Shown: positions 21,256 to 33,652, counted from the stretch's first letter. The stretch is DNA of 64,000 nucleotides from Diphasiastrum complanatum (GCA_029204225.1 CM055102.1:33764585-33828584), one strand, 5' to 3'. The notes: generated from the letters alone by a model not told the origin. Made by a program: numbers and translations.

Positions 21256-22890
21256 ATGATTGTAGCTTCAATAATGGCAATGTTCCATTTGCATGTTGCT
21301 CTTCCGATGGAATGCACTCCAATTATTAAGAAAAATGCGAAAGTTGTAGAGAATGTTGCAGCAATAGTTAGAGAATTGAGAATGAATAATCATATGAATA
21401 TAAATTTGTGGGTGGATGGATCAATTTATCCTAATGATCTAGCTACCAATTTGTGTCCAGATTTTAAGTTCGTAACTCATCTTCTCAGATATGTATGTGA
21501 AGAAAATAGCGAATTACTTGGATATTGTCAAAGGTTGCGTGATATTGGAATGCATAGCATATCTTGTCTGAATCAACACGATTGCAATAATATTTTCCTT
21601 GATATTGAGAATGTTCTAAAATACATTATTCGATTCTATAAACTAGACGAACATCAAGTAAATGGAAAGATCATTATTGTAATAAATGTGGATGAATCTG
21701 AAATCATCAAGGGTAAGAAGTTGGAACGTGTGAGTGTCACTTTGATGAACAAAATTTCAGATACAGATGATCGGACGTTTAGTGTTCAATCGGAAAATCA
21801 TATATGGTGGTTGGCGGCATTCCAGGTATACATTTTAATTTTCATTTAGAATATCTATATTAACAATTCATACCTTGTCAGTTTTTATTGACATGTCATG
21901 CATTACTTGTTTCTCTACAGGTCTTGAAAAAGGACCATAAAATACTATCATAGATATTTTCAAGAACAAATTATGGTGAGATTATAAAGAGACATTTGGA
22001 GGGTGAGGAATTTACAGTAAAAAACCATGGAAGTTTTCAAATTCAATGGCACCTTGCAGGGGATTTGAAAACATTGAAATGTATGTATAATGTCTCTCAT
22101 GGGGCAACATCAAAGCATCCATGTCTTTTTTGCATGAAGGATTGCTACAATATGAATTTGGGACGATCAACAAACACTGGCCCAACACGAGAAGCTGAAG
22201 ATCCAAATATGAAAAGTGTTCTACCAATTCCATTAAAATATATTCACATATGCACATTGCATGCTGAGGTTTGTATTATTGAAAAACTAATTTACTTGTA
22301 TATTCTACTAGCGTGGAATCATAAACCAGAGTCAGTGGCTAAAGCAGCAATCAGGGGGCTGGAAATAATTCTGTCAAATGTAGGACTACATAAAGGGAAT
22401 GTCACGATTGAAAAAAGTGACAGACACTCCAAGAAAAAAGGAAACGTTCCTAATAAGCCATCAATTGGAGGTGCTAAAGCAAGAAGATTCTTATCCAATC
22501 ACACATGCAAAGAATCAAGTGTCAGATATGAAATTTGGAGAGCAATTGTTCAAGCCACACGAACATTGGAAGGAAGTAATCGAGTGGAAAAAGGACAAGT
22601 GTGGACCAACTTAGACAAACTCATAGGTGTTATCAGGAAAGAAAACCTATCATTAGAAGATATGAGGACTTTGCAAAATCATTGCACCACATTTGTAAAA
22701 TATGTACATGATTGTTCGAGAAAAGACAACGTTACTCATTACATGGTGCTAATCTATATCATTATCTAGTACTTTTCTCATTCAGGCTTATATTTTTTTC
22801 TACTGATGTAACTAATCAAAACTATTATTTGCAGCACATCCTTCTTCATCATGCAACTTATTTTGCAAAGGAATATGTATCATGTAAGTT
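21256..22890 (+). pseudogene. DNA-transposase-like gene with introns, RNase H fold type
   Basis: Exon A, 21256-21825: INVDESEIIKGKK is a candidate first catalytic Asp. Intron 21826-21920 (GTATAC..CTACAG, 95 bp). Exon B from 21921: HLAGDLKTLK (candidate second Asp) followed by KHPCLFCMKD, a CxxC in the position typical of RNase H-like transposases with a zinc insert, and then HICTLHAEVCIIEKLI. Intron 22746-22834 (GTGCTA..TTGCAG, 89 bp) joins VTHYM to HILLHHATYF, a typical C-terminal helix. A donor-like GTAAGT follows at about 22889. An in-frame TAG at 21951-21953 breaks the gene, and its 3' end is missing. The class is inferred from fold logic; the superfamily is not identified. The Met at 21256 may be internal, since an acceptor-like ATTGTAG lies just upstream. 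Confidence 0.6.
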
Positions 22891-22914
22891 GGTGTCGTGA
22901 TATATCTCTCGAAA

Positions 22915-25835
22915 GCATGTGCATTTTCCAACATCATAGCATGTCGCCACTGAGGTTCGCCAATGCTAACATTTTCGGCTTGTGAGATTTACATATCGTG
23001 AAATCGAGAAGAGTGTACCCACCTCGGTCCTTCCAGTTCGGATATGCTTTATTAAAATCCTCTGACATTAACATCTGTCAGCTAGGATTCTTTGGCATGA
23101 TTCTGTGTCATACCTCTATAGTTATGTTAAGTGTGGGTGGTGGAGGGTTAGGTATGGTTGTGAAAAATTCACGGGGGAGGGTTGGGTATTCGCGGAGTAG
23201 ATAAGTAGTGGATGGTAAATAAGGTTGAGTGTCGAGGTGGTGAGGTGATTGTTCATGTGGTGGGGAGAGGGGTGTGTCATCGAGTGAGGTTGATGAGGCT
23301 TGATAGGTGGTGTCAAGTTGAGTGGTAGTGGGGTTAGGCTCTTCAGTTGATATGCCCTGTTCGTGGTTCGTGGTTCGTGGTAGTACCCCCTTGTGTGCTT
23401 TGAGGTTCCACCATTGCCGAGTGATACCCTGGATTATCTTGTTGTTGTCCTGTGTAGCGCGAAGGTCCAAGATCATTAGTTCCTGCATCCTGTTGTCTAT
23501 GGTGCTTGGCATGTGTTTCTTCATGCTTTGTGTGTAATTTTGGTAGCTGCTGGCATAATGTTTTTAGCTGTCCTTCTAGCTCCTCAATCCGTGTGTTGAG
23601 CGCAGTTTGATTTGCTAGAGTGGCCTGCTGCAATTGTTGTGCTTGCACCTGGTTCGCCATCAGTACCTGAGTTAACTTCTGATAGGATGCGAGAGGTATT
23701 ACGGTGCCCTCCGAATTTGGTGGTGCTTGGAACTGGTTGAAATCAATCCGTTGAATATTGCCCATCATAGCGGCCTATAAGTTCTTGTGGCTTCATCATT
23801 CACTTTCTAATTGTGTTTCTAGGGTTTTGATGAGATCATCCCTACATTGTAAGCGTGCTTGAATGTCCTTGTTATTCGGTGCAGCTCTTTGAGGTCAGCC
23901 ATGAGTTTTTTTTTAATTGAGCGACCTCTTGTTCTGATTCTGTGGAATAAATCTGCCATTCTTGTACCTTGTTTGTCAGCTACACGTTTTTCTCTTGCGA
24001 GAAGTTGCACCAATTCTGATACTCATTGATTGAAGAGTAGAGGTAATGCATGGCATCACTTTGAGCATTGATGGCCCGTCGCACATTTTTTGGAAGGTAC
24101 TGCCACTCCCCAATAGGAGGACACTGTTGAGAGGCAGATGCATAGGATGGTGGGAGAGTTTGTTGTGTGTTGCGATACAATGTAGTGTACTATTCATGAT
24201 GGATGGATTGAGCAGATAGAGGGTGTGATGTTTGAGTGATGGTGATAGGGATTGGAGATGTGTCAGCATTCATGATCAAAGAAGTGGAAGGTATTGTGGA
24301 AGTGGTGGCGGTAGCGATAGTGGTGGGTGTAGGAAATGGTGTGGTGGTAGTAGGTGGCGTGTTTAACAGTGAAAGTGAGAATTCTTCAATGTTGAAGGAT
24401 GTGTCAAAGACATTTGGAAAATGCATCGGAGATTGCAAAGAGGTGGTTGTGACTAGTGCAGTGGAGAGTGGGAGTGTGGTTGTGGAGACAAGAGGGGGTG
24501 TAGTGGTGAGGGTGAGTGTGATGGGTAGTGTGACAGTGATGGTTGATGTGATGGGAATTGATGAGATGGTGGTTGGTGGATCACTTACCATGAACAACAC
24601 AAGTGGGACACCAGGTTCAGCCTCTGTCTCCTTTGCCACAGAATGTCTCGTCGAAGGATTGGATGTTGCAGTCAATTCTTCTTCAATGGCTTCCATGATT
24701 TTCACTATTGAAGTGTCTTTAGGTATTGGATAGGGTGATTGTGCTGTGTCTCCCATTTTGTTGATATTTCCATGCCCTTGGATGGTGGATTTGCACAAGT
24801 GCTGTTTGTTGCTACTGGATGAGTCTTTACCTTGGGGGTGTGGCCCTCTGAATGTTCTTTTGTGTGTTGGCTATGGGCATGCTCTTTTAACCGTTGTGAC
24901 TCTAACTTTGCTTTTGTGCCTCGTGTGAGTGACATTGGTGTGAATCTACTAGTGATGTGGTGTCGTTTGGGTGCTGGCTTGCTTGTTGCCTTTGTCTCTC
25001 CCCCTTTTATCCTCTTGGAGTGTTGAGCTCGTGTCGAGGTGGTATGTGGCACGTCTGGATATTTCTCTTGCACTCGAGCGAGAATGCTAGCGAAGCCACC
25101 CAAGTAATATTCGCTTACAAGCATATGCAGGAGGTATCCGCACTTTGAGAGAGGTTTTCTTGCTTTGAGCGCTGCACATAATTTGATACTTATCTTTTCT
25201 GCCCACATGAAGTGGCGTGTAACAGGTTCCTCCAAGCCAAATGATAGGGCGAAGAAAGTGTTGCTTGGAATCCTGTCAAATCTTGACGATTGTACCTCAG
25301 TGAGTAATGCAATGAGGTCCGTCGTTGCCCTAAGTCCTGGATCCGAGATGAGTTTGACAGCGTAACCATCATTGTTGTAGATGGAGGTGTCACCGTCTTC
25401 CGTACAGAGATGCGTTAAATAATTCCTATCAAAAGATTGCCCTCTGCCGTGCATAGGCTCTCCTTCATTCAGAAACCCCAACTGGCTTAGGATATGTGGT
25501 GATATAGGAATTGGATCCTCGTCGTTGCGTCTAGGGATCCTGAATGTTTGGAGCTCGTCATCAAATGTAGAATAAGCCGCACACACCAAGCATTCATGTT
25601 GCACACCTTAGAAAAGTCGTGTGTCGAAGTGTAGCCGCTCCAGAAAAGAACGAGCCGCTGCTAGCTTCTTGGAAAAATCAATAAATGAGACCAAGTGAAT
25701 TTCTTGAGTGTACCTACTAGGTTTCATGTCTGATAAAGTGCTTTGCTTAGTTCTGGGACTCCACAATATAGATAATATGCTGCCTGATAGCTTATGCGAG
25801 TGGAAAGAAGATAAATTCCTTGCAATCGATTGCAA
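22915..25835 (-). pseudogene. Gypsy-2 ORF3: extra sense ORF downstream of integrase
   Basis: Minus strand, 3' of the Gypsy-2 integrase. Start region 25835-25611 (YTQEIHLVSFIDFSKKL), then TAA at 25608-25610, then 25604-24705 (AAYSTFDDELQTFRIPRR, LISDPGLRATTDL, HFMWAEKISIKLCAALKARK, YYLGGFASILARVQEKYPDV) ending in a basic tail. 24798-24190 is Thr/Pro-rich. 23768-23343 is Gln-rich and coiled-coil-like (IDFNQFQAP, IPLASYQKLTQVL). About 23040-22920 reads YPNWKDRGGYTLLDF. Each block has a counterpart in the same order in Gypsy-3 (55071-52403). The C-terminus is cut off where the transposase-like gene begins. Function unknown; see Gypsy-3 ORF3 for the membrane segment. Confidence 0.7.
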
Positions 25836-26151
25836 GAATAAGTGATGCTAGCTTCAAACCGTAAGATAATTACTGTTTTGGGACATGATTATCACTGGTC
25901 ATGCACGCTGTTACTTGGAACCTGTACAATAGTGATACAAGTGAGGTAGATTTGCAAGAATTCATACCTAAACTATCCTAAGAAGTATTGATTGTTAAAC
26001 ATGCAGGCAATTCAACAGAAAAGGGTGTAAAAGATGAATTAAAAAAAACATTATCACAAAACGATAGAAATTACAGACATGCAGACACACACACATAACA
26101 CACAATCAATCTGTACATGTCTAAGGAATAGCAGGGCTCATGATATCATCG
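25836..26151. other. Gypsy-2 spacer between integrase and ORF3
   Basis: About 316 bp without a gene. A perfect 16-bp palindrome TTGCAATCGATTGCAA (about 25821-25836) and a short CA-rich run (26088-26103) are the only structures seen. No clear TATA box, unlike the corresponding spacer in Gypsy-3. Confidence 0.45.
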
Positions 26152-28326
26152 TCATCTACTTTCATTCACTACCGTGTCCAGAGGAATGCCGTCGAGGGTT
26201 TTAAGTTTAGCGTAGCCCAATGCAAAGATCTGATCAATGATATAGGGACCTTGGCCAGTAAACTTAAGTTTGCCCTTATATACTTTCGTTTGATAGAGAA
26301 GGACTCTATCTCCTTCTTTAAATTCCTTCAGCTTAATATGGCGGTCATGTTGACATCTTTTGTGCATTTGTTGTGCGTGCACACTAATGACTCTTGTTTC
26401 GCAAAGCTTATGGAGGTGGAATAGCGTATGGGCAAGGATCTGACTTTCGTCTAGTTTCAAATCATAGGCTACCCATAAAGATGGGACGTAGAATTCTACA
26501 AGCATCACGACTTCTTGTCCATACGTGAGTTGGAATGGTGTCGTGCAAGTGGCCTTTTTGGGTGTTGTTTGATACGCCCATAAAGTGGCATGTACCAATC
26601 CGACCGACTGGCTTCCACAGAATTTTGCATAGAACCTTATTCGTGGACTCAGCTTGCTCGTTACATCTTGGGTAATATGGGGCACTTTTGCAATGAACAA
26701 CTAGGAAGGTCGACAACAAGTGTTCAATTATTGTGAAAAAGTGTGTATCCCTATCGCTGACGATTTTGAGTGGGCAACCAAATTGTATAATGATCTGCTC
26801 ATAAAGGAACCGAGCAGTGGTTTTGGCATCAACATTCTTTACCGCCTGAGCCTCTGCCCACTTCGTGCAATAATATGTCGCCACGATAATATATCTTGCC
26901 TATGTGAATCGCGCGGCAGGACTGATTGGTCCTACATAATCCATACCCCATTTGAAAAATGCTTGTTCAGATAAGATGGGGGTTAAAGGCATATAATCTG
27001 AAAATTGTGGCCTTTTGGCTCTTTGACACACATCACAAGCCTTTACAAAGCTATGAGTGTCCTTAAATAGGGAAGGCCACCAATACCCAGCTAGTAAGAT
27101 CTTCCTAGCTGTGTTTTCATAGGCAAAGTGTCCACCACCAACTCCTTCGTGTAGCAAGGATATGATGGAAATAATTTCGCCCTCAGTCAAACATCGTCTA
27201 ATCACACTATCCGCACCCTTTCTATAAAGTTGCCCCGCTATAAGTGTATAGGGTGCCACCTTGTAGATAAGAGCACGTTGGGCAGGTTTCGACAGCGTCG
27301 GATCTAGCAACCCCATCGTTAAAAACTCTGTGATGTCTTTGGCCCACATGGGGGTACAGTCAACTTGGAAGAGTATTGCATCAAGTAGGTCATCATTGAT
27401 GTCCTTCGTTGGTTTCTAATTACTCGGTATTCTAGATAGATAATTAGTGACAAAATGTTGCAATCTCTTGCGCACAGCATTACAAAATTCGAATTCTTGT
27501 AGTAATAGCAACCAACGTGTGATTCTACCTGTTGTGCAAGTTTTGTTCACAGGGTAAAGTAACGCTTGATGATCTGTGAAAAATACAAAGGGTTTACCTA
27601 GAAGATAATGTCGAAACTTCTGGATGGCATAAATCATCGCTTATGCTTCCCTCTCGGTTGTGGTGTAGTTCGTCTCCGCAGATGTTAATTGCCTACTAAG
27701 GAAACAAATTGGATACTCCTTCTTGTACTCTCCGGGTTGAGTTAGCACTGCACCGATGGCAAACTTCGATGCATCAGTGTGCACGTGAAACTCCTTCGTG
27801 TAATCTGGAGCTCGCAAGATAGGAGCAGTTGTCAATGTGTGTTTGAGTTCTTGGAAGGCCTTTCTCTGTTCATCTGTCCACGTAGGATTTACAGTCACTC
27901 TGTATATCCATCATGCTTTACTAGCAAAGTTGTGAATATGGCAACGATAGTGATTAGCGTGACCCAAAAAACAATAAGCATCTTAGACCGTTTTAGGTTC
28001 TGGCCTCTTGACAATGACTTTGATCTTCTCTGGGCCGGTGGCAATCCCATTGCGCGATACAATGTGACCAAGCACGACGTCGTGGGTGACCCATATTTGA
28101 CATTTTTCAAGATTAAGAGAAATACCATACCTCCGACAATGGCGAAGTCCTTGAAATGGTTGGGCACATCAATTTTATCAAGGGCGTAGGGCTTCTTAGT
28201 CTTGGCCTTAGGTGGATCCTTAGGGGTTCTAGTCGTGTGGCTTGTGGACCTAGAGGATTGTGCTTCGCCCGAGATTTCTCGAGCTATCGTAAGATCGCGA
28301 GGCTCCACCTCTATAATCTTTTTCAT
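26152..28326 (-). pseudogene. Gypsy-2 pol: linker, RT remnant, RNase H and integrase
   Basis: Minus strand, 5' to 3'. 28326-28190: linker (KDPPKAKTKKPYALDKIDVP). About 28160-27960: RT thumb only (RRYGISLNLEKCQIWVTH). 27898-27641: RNase H start (HTDASKFAIGAVLTQPGEYK). 27637-27416: YAIQKFRHYLLGKPFVFFTD and TGRITRWLLLLQEF. 27349-26900: integrase zinc domain (GGHFAYENTARKILLAGYWW, CDVCQRAKR) and the first Asp (WGMDYVGPI). 26884-26462: second Asp (IVSDRDTHF) and Glu (CNEQAESTNK). 26700-26152: integrase tail (TTPFQLTYGQEVV, GPYIIDQIF). The RT fingers and palm, including YLDD, are absent between DVPNHF and the thumb, a deletion of several hundred bp. Many frameshifts. SGYN-type Tat/Athila-like affinity is inferred from Gypsy-3. 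Confidence 0.9.
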
Positions 28327-28523
28327 TTTCTCGTGGATAGCTTCCTTCCTAGTGTGAATGGTGTTTTTGTGTGGCTTGGATGCTTGAGGGACTTCGGTTA
28401 AGATTGCGTCATCTATCGCGTAGATAGATTCAGGATCATGTATCTCCCATTCATATACCGGTCATTTGACACGATATAGTTTACTTTGGTCCAGTTTGGC
28501 TGCAGCAATGCTAGCCTTAGGCT

Positions 28524-29300
28524 CTATCTCTTGGACCTTCTCAGGGAGTAGCCGTGGGGGAATGGCAGCCGTGAGCACAGAATAGCTACATTTGTAATAT
28601 CGGCCATGTCGGAGTCAGTATCAAACTCTTGAGAGCGTAAAACACTCTCATCGTCGATATACAAGGTTATTGATTCATCATAAGGTAGCCAGGCAACGTG
28701 AAGCAAGTACTTGTTGCAGGGCTGAATGTTAACATAACTGACGTTGAAGATAGGGGTATCCAAATCAATTGGTTCAACAGTAGATTCATCGCTATCAGTG
28801 TGATGTGTATTGAGTTCACAATGTTCCGCATTGACACAATAGATTGTTGCCAAGCTGTGGCTCCAATTGATGATATCCGTAGCCATGGTATAGTGGGCCT
28901 TCTCTTCGATGTCACGGTAATTTTCAAGAATAGACTCTGTGGTAGAGGATCCATATTCGGTGATTTGTGCGGGTTTGATCTTACCAACAGAGTCAATTGT
29001 GACTAATGTTTCTCGATTGCCAAATGTAATGCGCTCTTTATTCCAATCGTGCACTACGCGTGCGTTAGAGAGCCATGGCCTACCTAGGAGCAATTCATAG
29101 GAATAGGCATTGCTAGGGATATCTAGAACTACCAAATCTAGCGTGAAGCTCAAACCTCCTAGTTTCAGTCTTATGTCTGGTATTAGGCCTAATGGTTTTA
29201 TCACACGTTGATCTACCATTCGAAGTTGACAGTTCGGTCATTTCATGGAAGCTTGAAGACCCCACTCCTTCATCAGGATGTTGACATTATGTTGAATCCC
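28524..29300 (-). pseudogene. Gypsy-2 retropepsin region
   Basis: Minus strand. Near 29320-29290 the active-site loop reads LDGGSGFNIMS. After a frame change, 29219-28524 continues with PLGLIPDIRLKLGGLSFTL, VVLDIPSNAYSYELLLGRPW and LSNARVVHDWNKERITFG, the ELLLGRPWL flap-side block of a retroviral-type aspartic protease. The rest is an acidic linker. Gypsy-3 has the same blocks at 58260-57844 (LDGGSGVNIIS, YELLLGRSWL). Confidence 0.87.
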
Positions 29301-29563
29301 GATCCGCCATCTAATGTTGCCAAGACAACGCGAGAATGTCCATAAGTTGTAGGAATGCGTATATTTCCCTTGTCGCTTGCAGGATTAGTCAGATGCAGGG
29401 GCACCTCAGGGAGGTCTGGTGATGGAATGTTATCTTCAATTGAGCATAGCTCTTTCCGCCATTTTCCGGTGTACTTCTAGAGTACTCCAAATGGGAGGGT
29501 AACGTTTGCTCGAAGCAAATCTCTCCATATCTCGGCTCCTTCTACGGTTGGGTTATCTGGGGT

Positions 29564-30395
29564 TTAATCTCTAGGTGTGACTATAGCCTCCTCCTTATTA
29601 TCAGCTTCATGGATGAGCTTTTGATATTTGTCTCTCAAATGCATCTCCTCGTTGGGGTTAGGATAGATGATTGGTGTGGTTCTGTCACTGGACGGAACAG
29701 GCGAGAGCTTATTGGTTCGTTTTGTTTCAACTTCGCTAGCCTGCCGATGTTGGGCTCGAGTCATGACTCTGATTGGGATTGTCTCTACTTGGATAGAGTT
29801 AACAGGAACTACAGGACTGGGTCGCTTTGGACAGTCTTTGATATGGTTCTCTATGCCACAATTTTCACAAAGAGGTGGATATTGTAATTTATCAGGGCAT
29901 CGAATGCTAGGATGTCGTCCCACACACACAAAATAGCCACGTAAAACTGGCATCGTTTGCGCAGCATATGCTATAGGTTGTGTATGATACTGAGGCTGAT
30001 TGTGGTCGTATCCAGACTGTGCTATTTCAAAAGAGTAACTTGCCTCTGCTTGATAAACATTGGCATTGGGATCCTTAACATAATAGGTAGCAGAATCGAC
30101 ATAGATAGTATCAACCATATGAGATTGGACATGTGGCACATGCTGATTGACTACAAATGGTTGTCTGGGTTGATGAGGAACTGGGCTTGTTGGCCTGGGT
30201 TGGTATTGTCCTGGCCTCGGCGTGGATTGATTTGGATTGTAATTTGGTGCATACTGCTGAGGTCCAGATGGCCTATAAGGGCGATACATAGGTCGTGCCG
30301 CGTGAGAGAAATATGTTATTACGTGCGGGCACTCATTGGCGGTGTGCTTTTGAGAACAAATAGGACTGGAAAAGTTTTTTCAGCAGTCCAAACCC
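29564..30395 (-). pseudogene. Gypsy-2 gag C-terminal half with zinc knuckles
   Basis: Minus strand. About 30395-30320 reads PICSQKHTANECPHV, a decayed first knuckle whose leading Cys is Ser. The main frame (30289-29564) is rich in Pro, Gln and Tyr, has CVGRHPSIRCPDK and an intact CENCGIENHIKDC (CX2CX4HX4C), and ends with NEEMHLRDKYQKLIHEADN. The N-terminal gag domain present in Gypsy-3 (59838-59580) is missing, so the element is truncated near 30395. Gag packages the RNA into the virus-like particle. Confidence 0.87.
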
Positions 30396-31419
30396 TAAAA
30401 GAGAAGGTGCAAGAAGCAAAAGAGATGCAACAAAAAGCACAAAGAATACGAAAAACAAGTATTAGCAAAGCAACAAGCAAGAAAAAATAGCAAGCAAGAG
30501 AGAAAACGAGAAAAGAGTGACAACAACGCCAATGTTGGTTGTTCGCATTTTTAACTCTGGCTATGGCTCCAACTAATGAGTGCTATGGCGGACTCCCAAC
30601 TAGAACACATTATGGCTCCGACTAGGCATTGTGGCTTTCCCAACCAATGGCTATGGCTTCCAACTAACCGAGAGGTTGAAGGATGAGAAGGTCTACAGTG
30701 AGTGGGTGAGTATTTCGGGCAAGATCCACTCTTCTCTCCTTTCTCTAATTAGGAACTGACTCAAATGACAGCTTAACCTAATTCAATGACGGCTTAACCT
30801 AAAATGTCCTCCTCTAAGGTTTACCCTACTAGAGAATGGAGGGCCTAGATTAACTTAACTTGTTGCCAGATGAATAATATACAATACAATGTGAGTAACA
30901 CAGTACATGAAACCACACAAGGGAGAACACTCAGAGAGAAAGATAGGCATGTATTGCAAATGAGATTCTTCTTCCAAAATGGACTTTTCCACTCCTATAT
31001 ATACTTGGAGTGGTGGTCACTTACAAAAAGGCACTATGGGACAAATAGAACACATAGGCTTAACTTGGTACCATGGGACAAACTCCCAATGGACCATAAA
31101 CAACTGAACTAACTTAGTTGAACTTATTCAGACTAGTTTAAGTTCCAATCTTCTAGACTTAGGCTTAGAACTAAACAACTTTAAGTCATTACAACATGGC
31201 AGAAAGGCCTGAACTTGACTGATCCAATTATAGGCTTAAGTTTGTATCTTTTTCAAGATGGCTCGAATATTCCTTAGAATATCAACCTACACAGGCGAAA
31301 AAGGAGACACTGTCGTAAACTCCGTGTAATTCTGCAGACTGTGTAAAAACACTTGTAATTCTACAAATTGTGTAACCACACAGAAAAATCCGCAGAACTG
31401 GATAAATAATGGATGAACA
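30396..31419 (-). other. Non-coding stretch with a TATA-like box, possible LTR debris
   Basis: No gene is supported. Degenerate repeats of CTATGGCTCCAACTAA occur four times between 30555 and 30660. On the minus strand a TATATATAGG box lies at about 31000-31008. Given Gypsy-2 on the left and the Copia-C2 3' end on the right, this may be LTR sequence, but I found no paired copy. Confidence 0.3.
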
Positions 31420-32936
31420 TTAAAACCGATTAGTCGATTGGTAAGAAGGAGATAATCCAACACTCCCCCTTAATCTAAATCCTTGAATGCCTTGACCTTC
31501 AAACTTAGTTCTACACAGAATCTTTTGTGTGAAACTTAATGCTCTAGTAAAAATATTTGTTGTCATATCTTGCGTTCCACAGTACTGCAATCTGACCTCT
31601 TCGTTGAGAACTTTGCTTCCGACGAAATGATACTTCAGCTCATTGTGCTTACTCCTGGAATGAAATCTAGGGTTGGCTGATAAAGCGATGGCACTTTGAT
31701 TATCACAAAATATTGTCGTCGGAGCATATTGATTCAAATTGATATATGAGAGTAAGTTCCTCAAACAAATTGCTTCATTTGTAGCTTGAGAGGCTCCTGA
31801 TTTAGTGGAAGATATAGCTATCAAAGATTGCTTGCGACTGTTCCAGAAAACTGGACCATTGTTGAGGAAGAATGTAAATCCGGAAGTGGATTTACAAGTG
31901 TCTACATCTTTTACCCAACTTGCATCTGTGTAACCACTGAGTAAATTGAGTTTGTCGTTGCCGACTGCTCCATAACAAATGCAAAAGTTCATAGTAGCTC
32001 AAAGATATCTCATGACTCTGATAAGAGCCTTCCAATGTGTTATACCAGCATTAGTCATATACTAACTGAGAGAGCTGACTACAAGAGCTATGTCTGGCTT
32101 GGTACAGATCATGGCGTAGATAAGAGATCCTATAATAGAAAGTAAGGGTACTCACGTATCTGCTGTTTCTCATGAATTGTTTGGGGACACTGGTCCTTTT
32201 GAGTCCTAGTTCCATTGGTGAGAGAGCTAACTTGCAATTTATCAGATTATATCTGACTAACATGTTGTAGATGTACCTCTGTTGTGTAATGTAGACCAAT
32301 TTCTGTTTTTAGTCTCTGTGGATTTGTATACCAAGGCAGAAATGAGCTTCGCTTAGATCGGTCATGTCGAATTTGGAAGATAGCATTGTCTTGGCTTCTT
32401 TTATCAAATCGGTACTGTTGCTGAAAAGCAATGTATCATCTACGTACAAAGTGATAATGATAAAAGACTGCTGCACTGCTTTGAAATAAATGTTTGAATC
32501 AGAAGAGCTAGGTGTACAGCCGTGATCAATAAGGAAAGTATTGGCCCTTTGAAACCATGCTTGAGCAGATTGCTTCAAGCCATATAGTGCCTTATGGAGT
32601 TTACAAACATGATTGTGTTTATCCTCGATAATATAACCTTCGAGTTGCACCATGTAAATGTCTTCTTCGATAAATCCATTGAAATATGTTGTCTGTACAT
32701 CCATTTGATGTATTTCCATATCTGCTGCAGCGACAAATGATAGCAAAAGTAGAATAGAAAAATGTTTGACTACTTGACTTAAGGTCTCCGTGTAATTGAC
32801 GTTGTATACATGAGAAAATTCTCTGGCTACAAGTCATGCCTTTCTTCTGTTGATGCTTGTCAGAAAGTGATATGCAGAAGATAAGTCTAGCTCGAAAAGA
32901 AAACCTTTCGTGCATGGCGAAATAAACTATCTTCAT
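31420..32936 (-). pseudogene. Copia-C2: RT and RNase H with 3' boundary
   Basis: Minus strand. RT 32850-32309: [38 protein letters not shown], an intact YVDDTLLFSNSTDL and FDMTDLSEAHFCLGIQIHRD. 32299-32051: connection. RNase H 31992-31470: SGYTDASWVKDVDTCKSTSG and CDNQSAIALSANPRFHSR. The conserved Glu of SSTEAEY is lost (reads SSTKSGA). A purine tract (AAGGGGGAG, 31463-31471) followed by TGTTGGATTATC from 31462 marks the probable start of the 3' LTR. Gag, protease and integrase are missing: the RT is joined near 32850 to 5' sequence starting at an ATG at 32936. A large internal deletion is inferred. Confidence 0.88.
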
Positions 32937-33652
32937 CTTTCCAATGCATGACTACGCCTATCAATTTCAATCAAGACAATAATGATAGAAATCACGTTTG
33001 AACTTATAGTAACTAACTCTGAAATCGTTAGTACTTCAATGATTACGTAGCCAAACAATTAAGCATTGAAGATTATCAGACAAATAATTAGTCGCGAAGA
33101 AATACAAAAACGCATACAGTCTCAGACAAAACTGAACGCAATAAAGAATAGTATTGATTCAAAACGAAACAGAAGTAAATGAGTACAATAAGTTGCGGAT
33201 CGAAGTCCCGTACTCTATGCTATCTCTGAGCGGCTAAAATGAAAGTCTGAATTAATGCACAATGTTGATGAGGAGTAGCGCAATAGCAATCTCTAAAACA
33301 ACTCTAAAACGTGAGCTAGAATGCTCAAGAGTGTTCAAGCTCGCAGGCTTGAGAGAGAGAGAGAGCTAACTATTCAAACGCTTCTGATAATTCTGATTCT
33401 CAATGAATTTATCTGTATGAATATGAACAGCTATTTATACTAAGAAATTAGGTCTTCAATCGCAATCGCCAGTTGGCTGGTGATCCACTGATATCCATCC
33501 AGTCCTTGTCATTGATTGCTAATAAGCAGTGAAATTGGCCATAAACGTTCTACATAAATGAACCAAAACTGTAGCTCTGCAGAAATGAACTAAAACAGCC
33601 ACAGGCGATACTGTCGGATTTTTTGCAAAAAGGCGATAAAGACAAGGTGCCC
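32937..33652 (-). promoter_or_regulatory. Possible Copia-C 5' LTR or leader with a TATA box
   Basis: About 715 bp without a gene. On the minus strand GTATAAATAG (33431-33440) is a good TATA box. A (GA)n run (33350-33366) and an untranslated-leader-like stretch lead to the ATG at 32936. This fits the promoter-containing 5' LTR of Copia-C2, but no matching 3' copy of the full length was verified. Confidence 0.4.

Noticed and set aside
24236-24733. Plus-strand 165-codon Val/Gly/Ser ORF
   Set aside because: Antisense shadow of the Thr/Pro-rich part of Gypsy-2 ORF3.
25821-25836. Perfect palindrome TTGCAATCGATTGCAA, part of which recurs near 1434
   Set aside because: Flanking sequence is unrelated at the two sites, so chance cannot be excluded.
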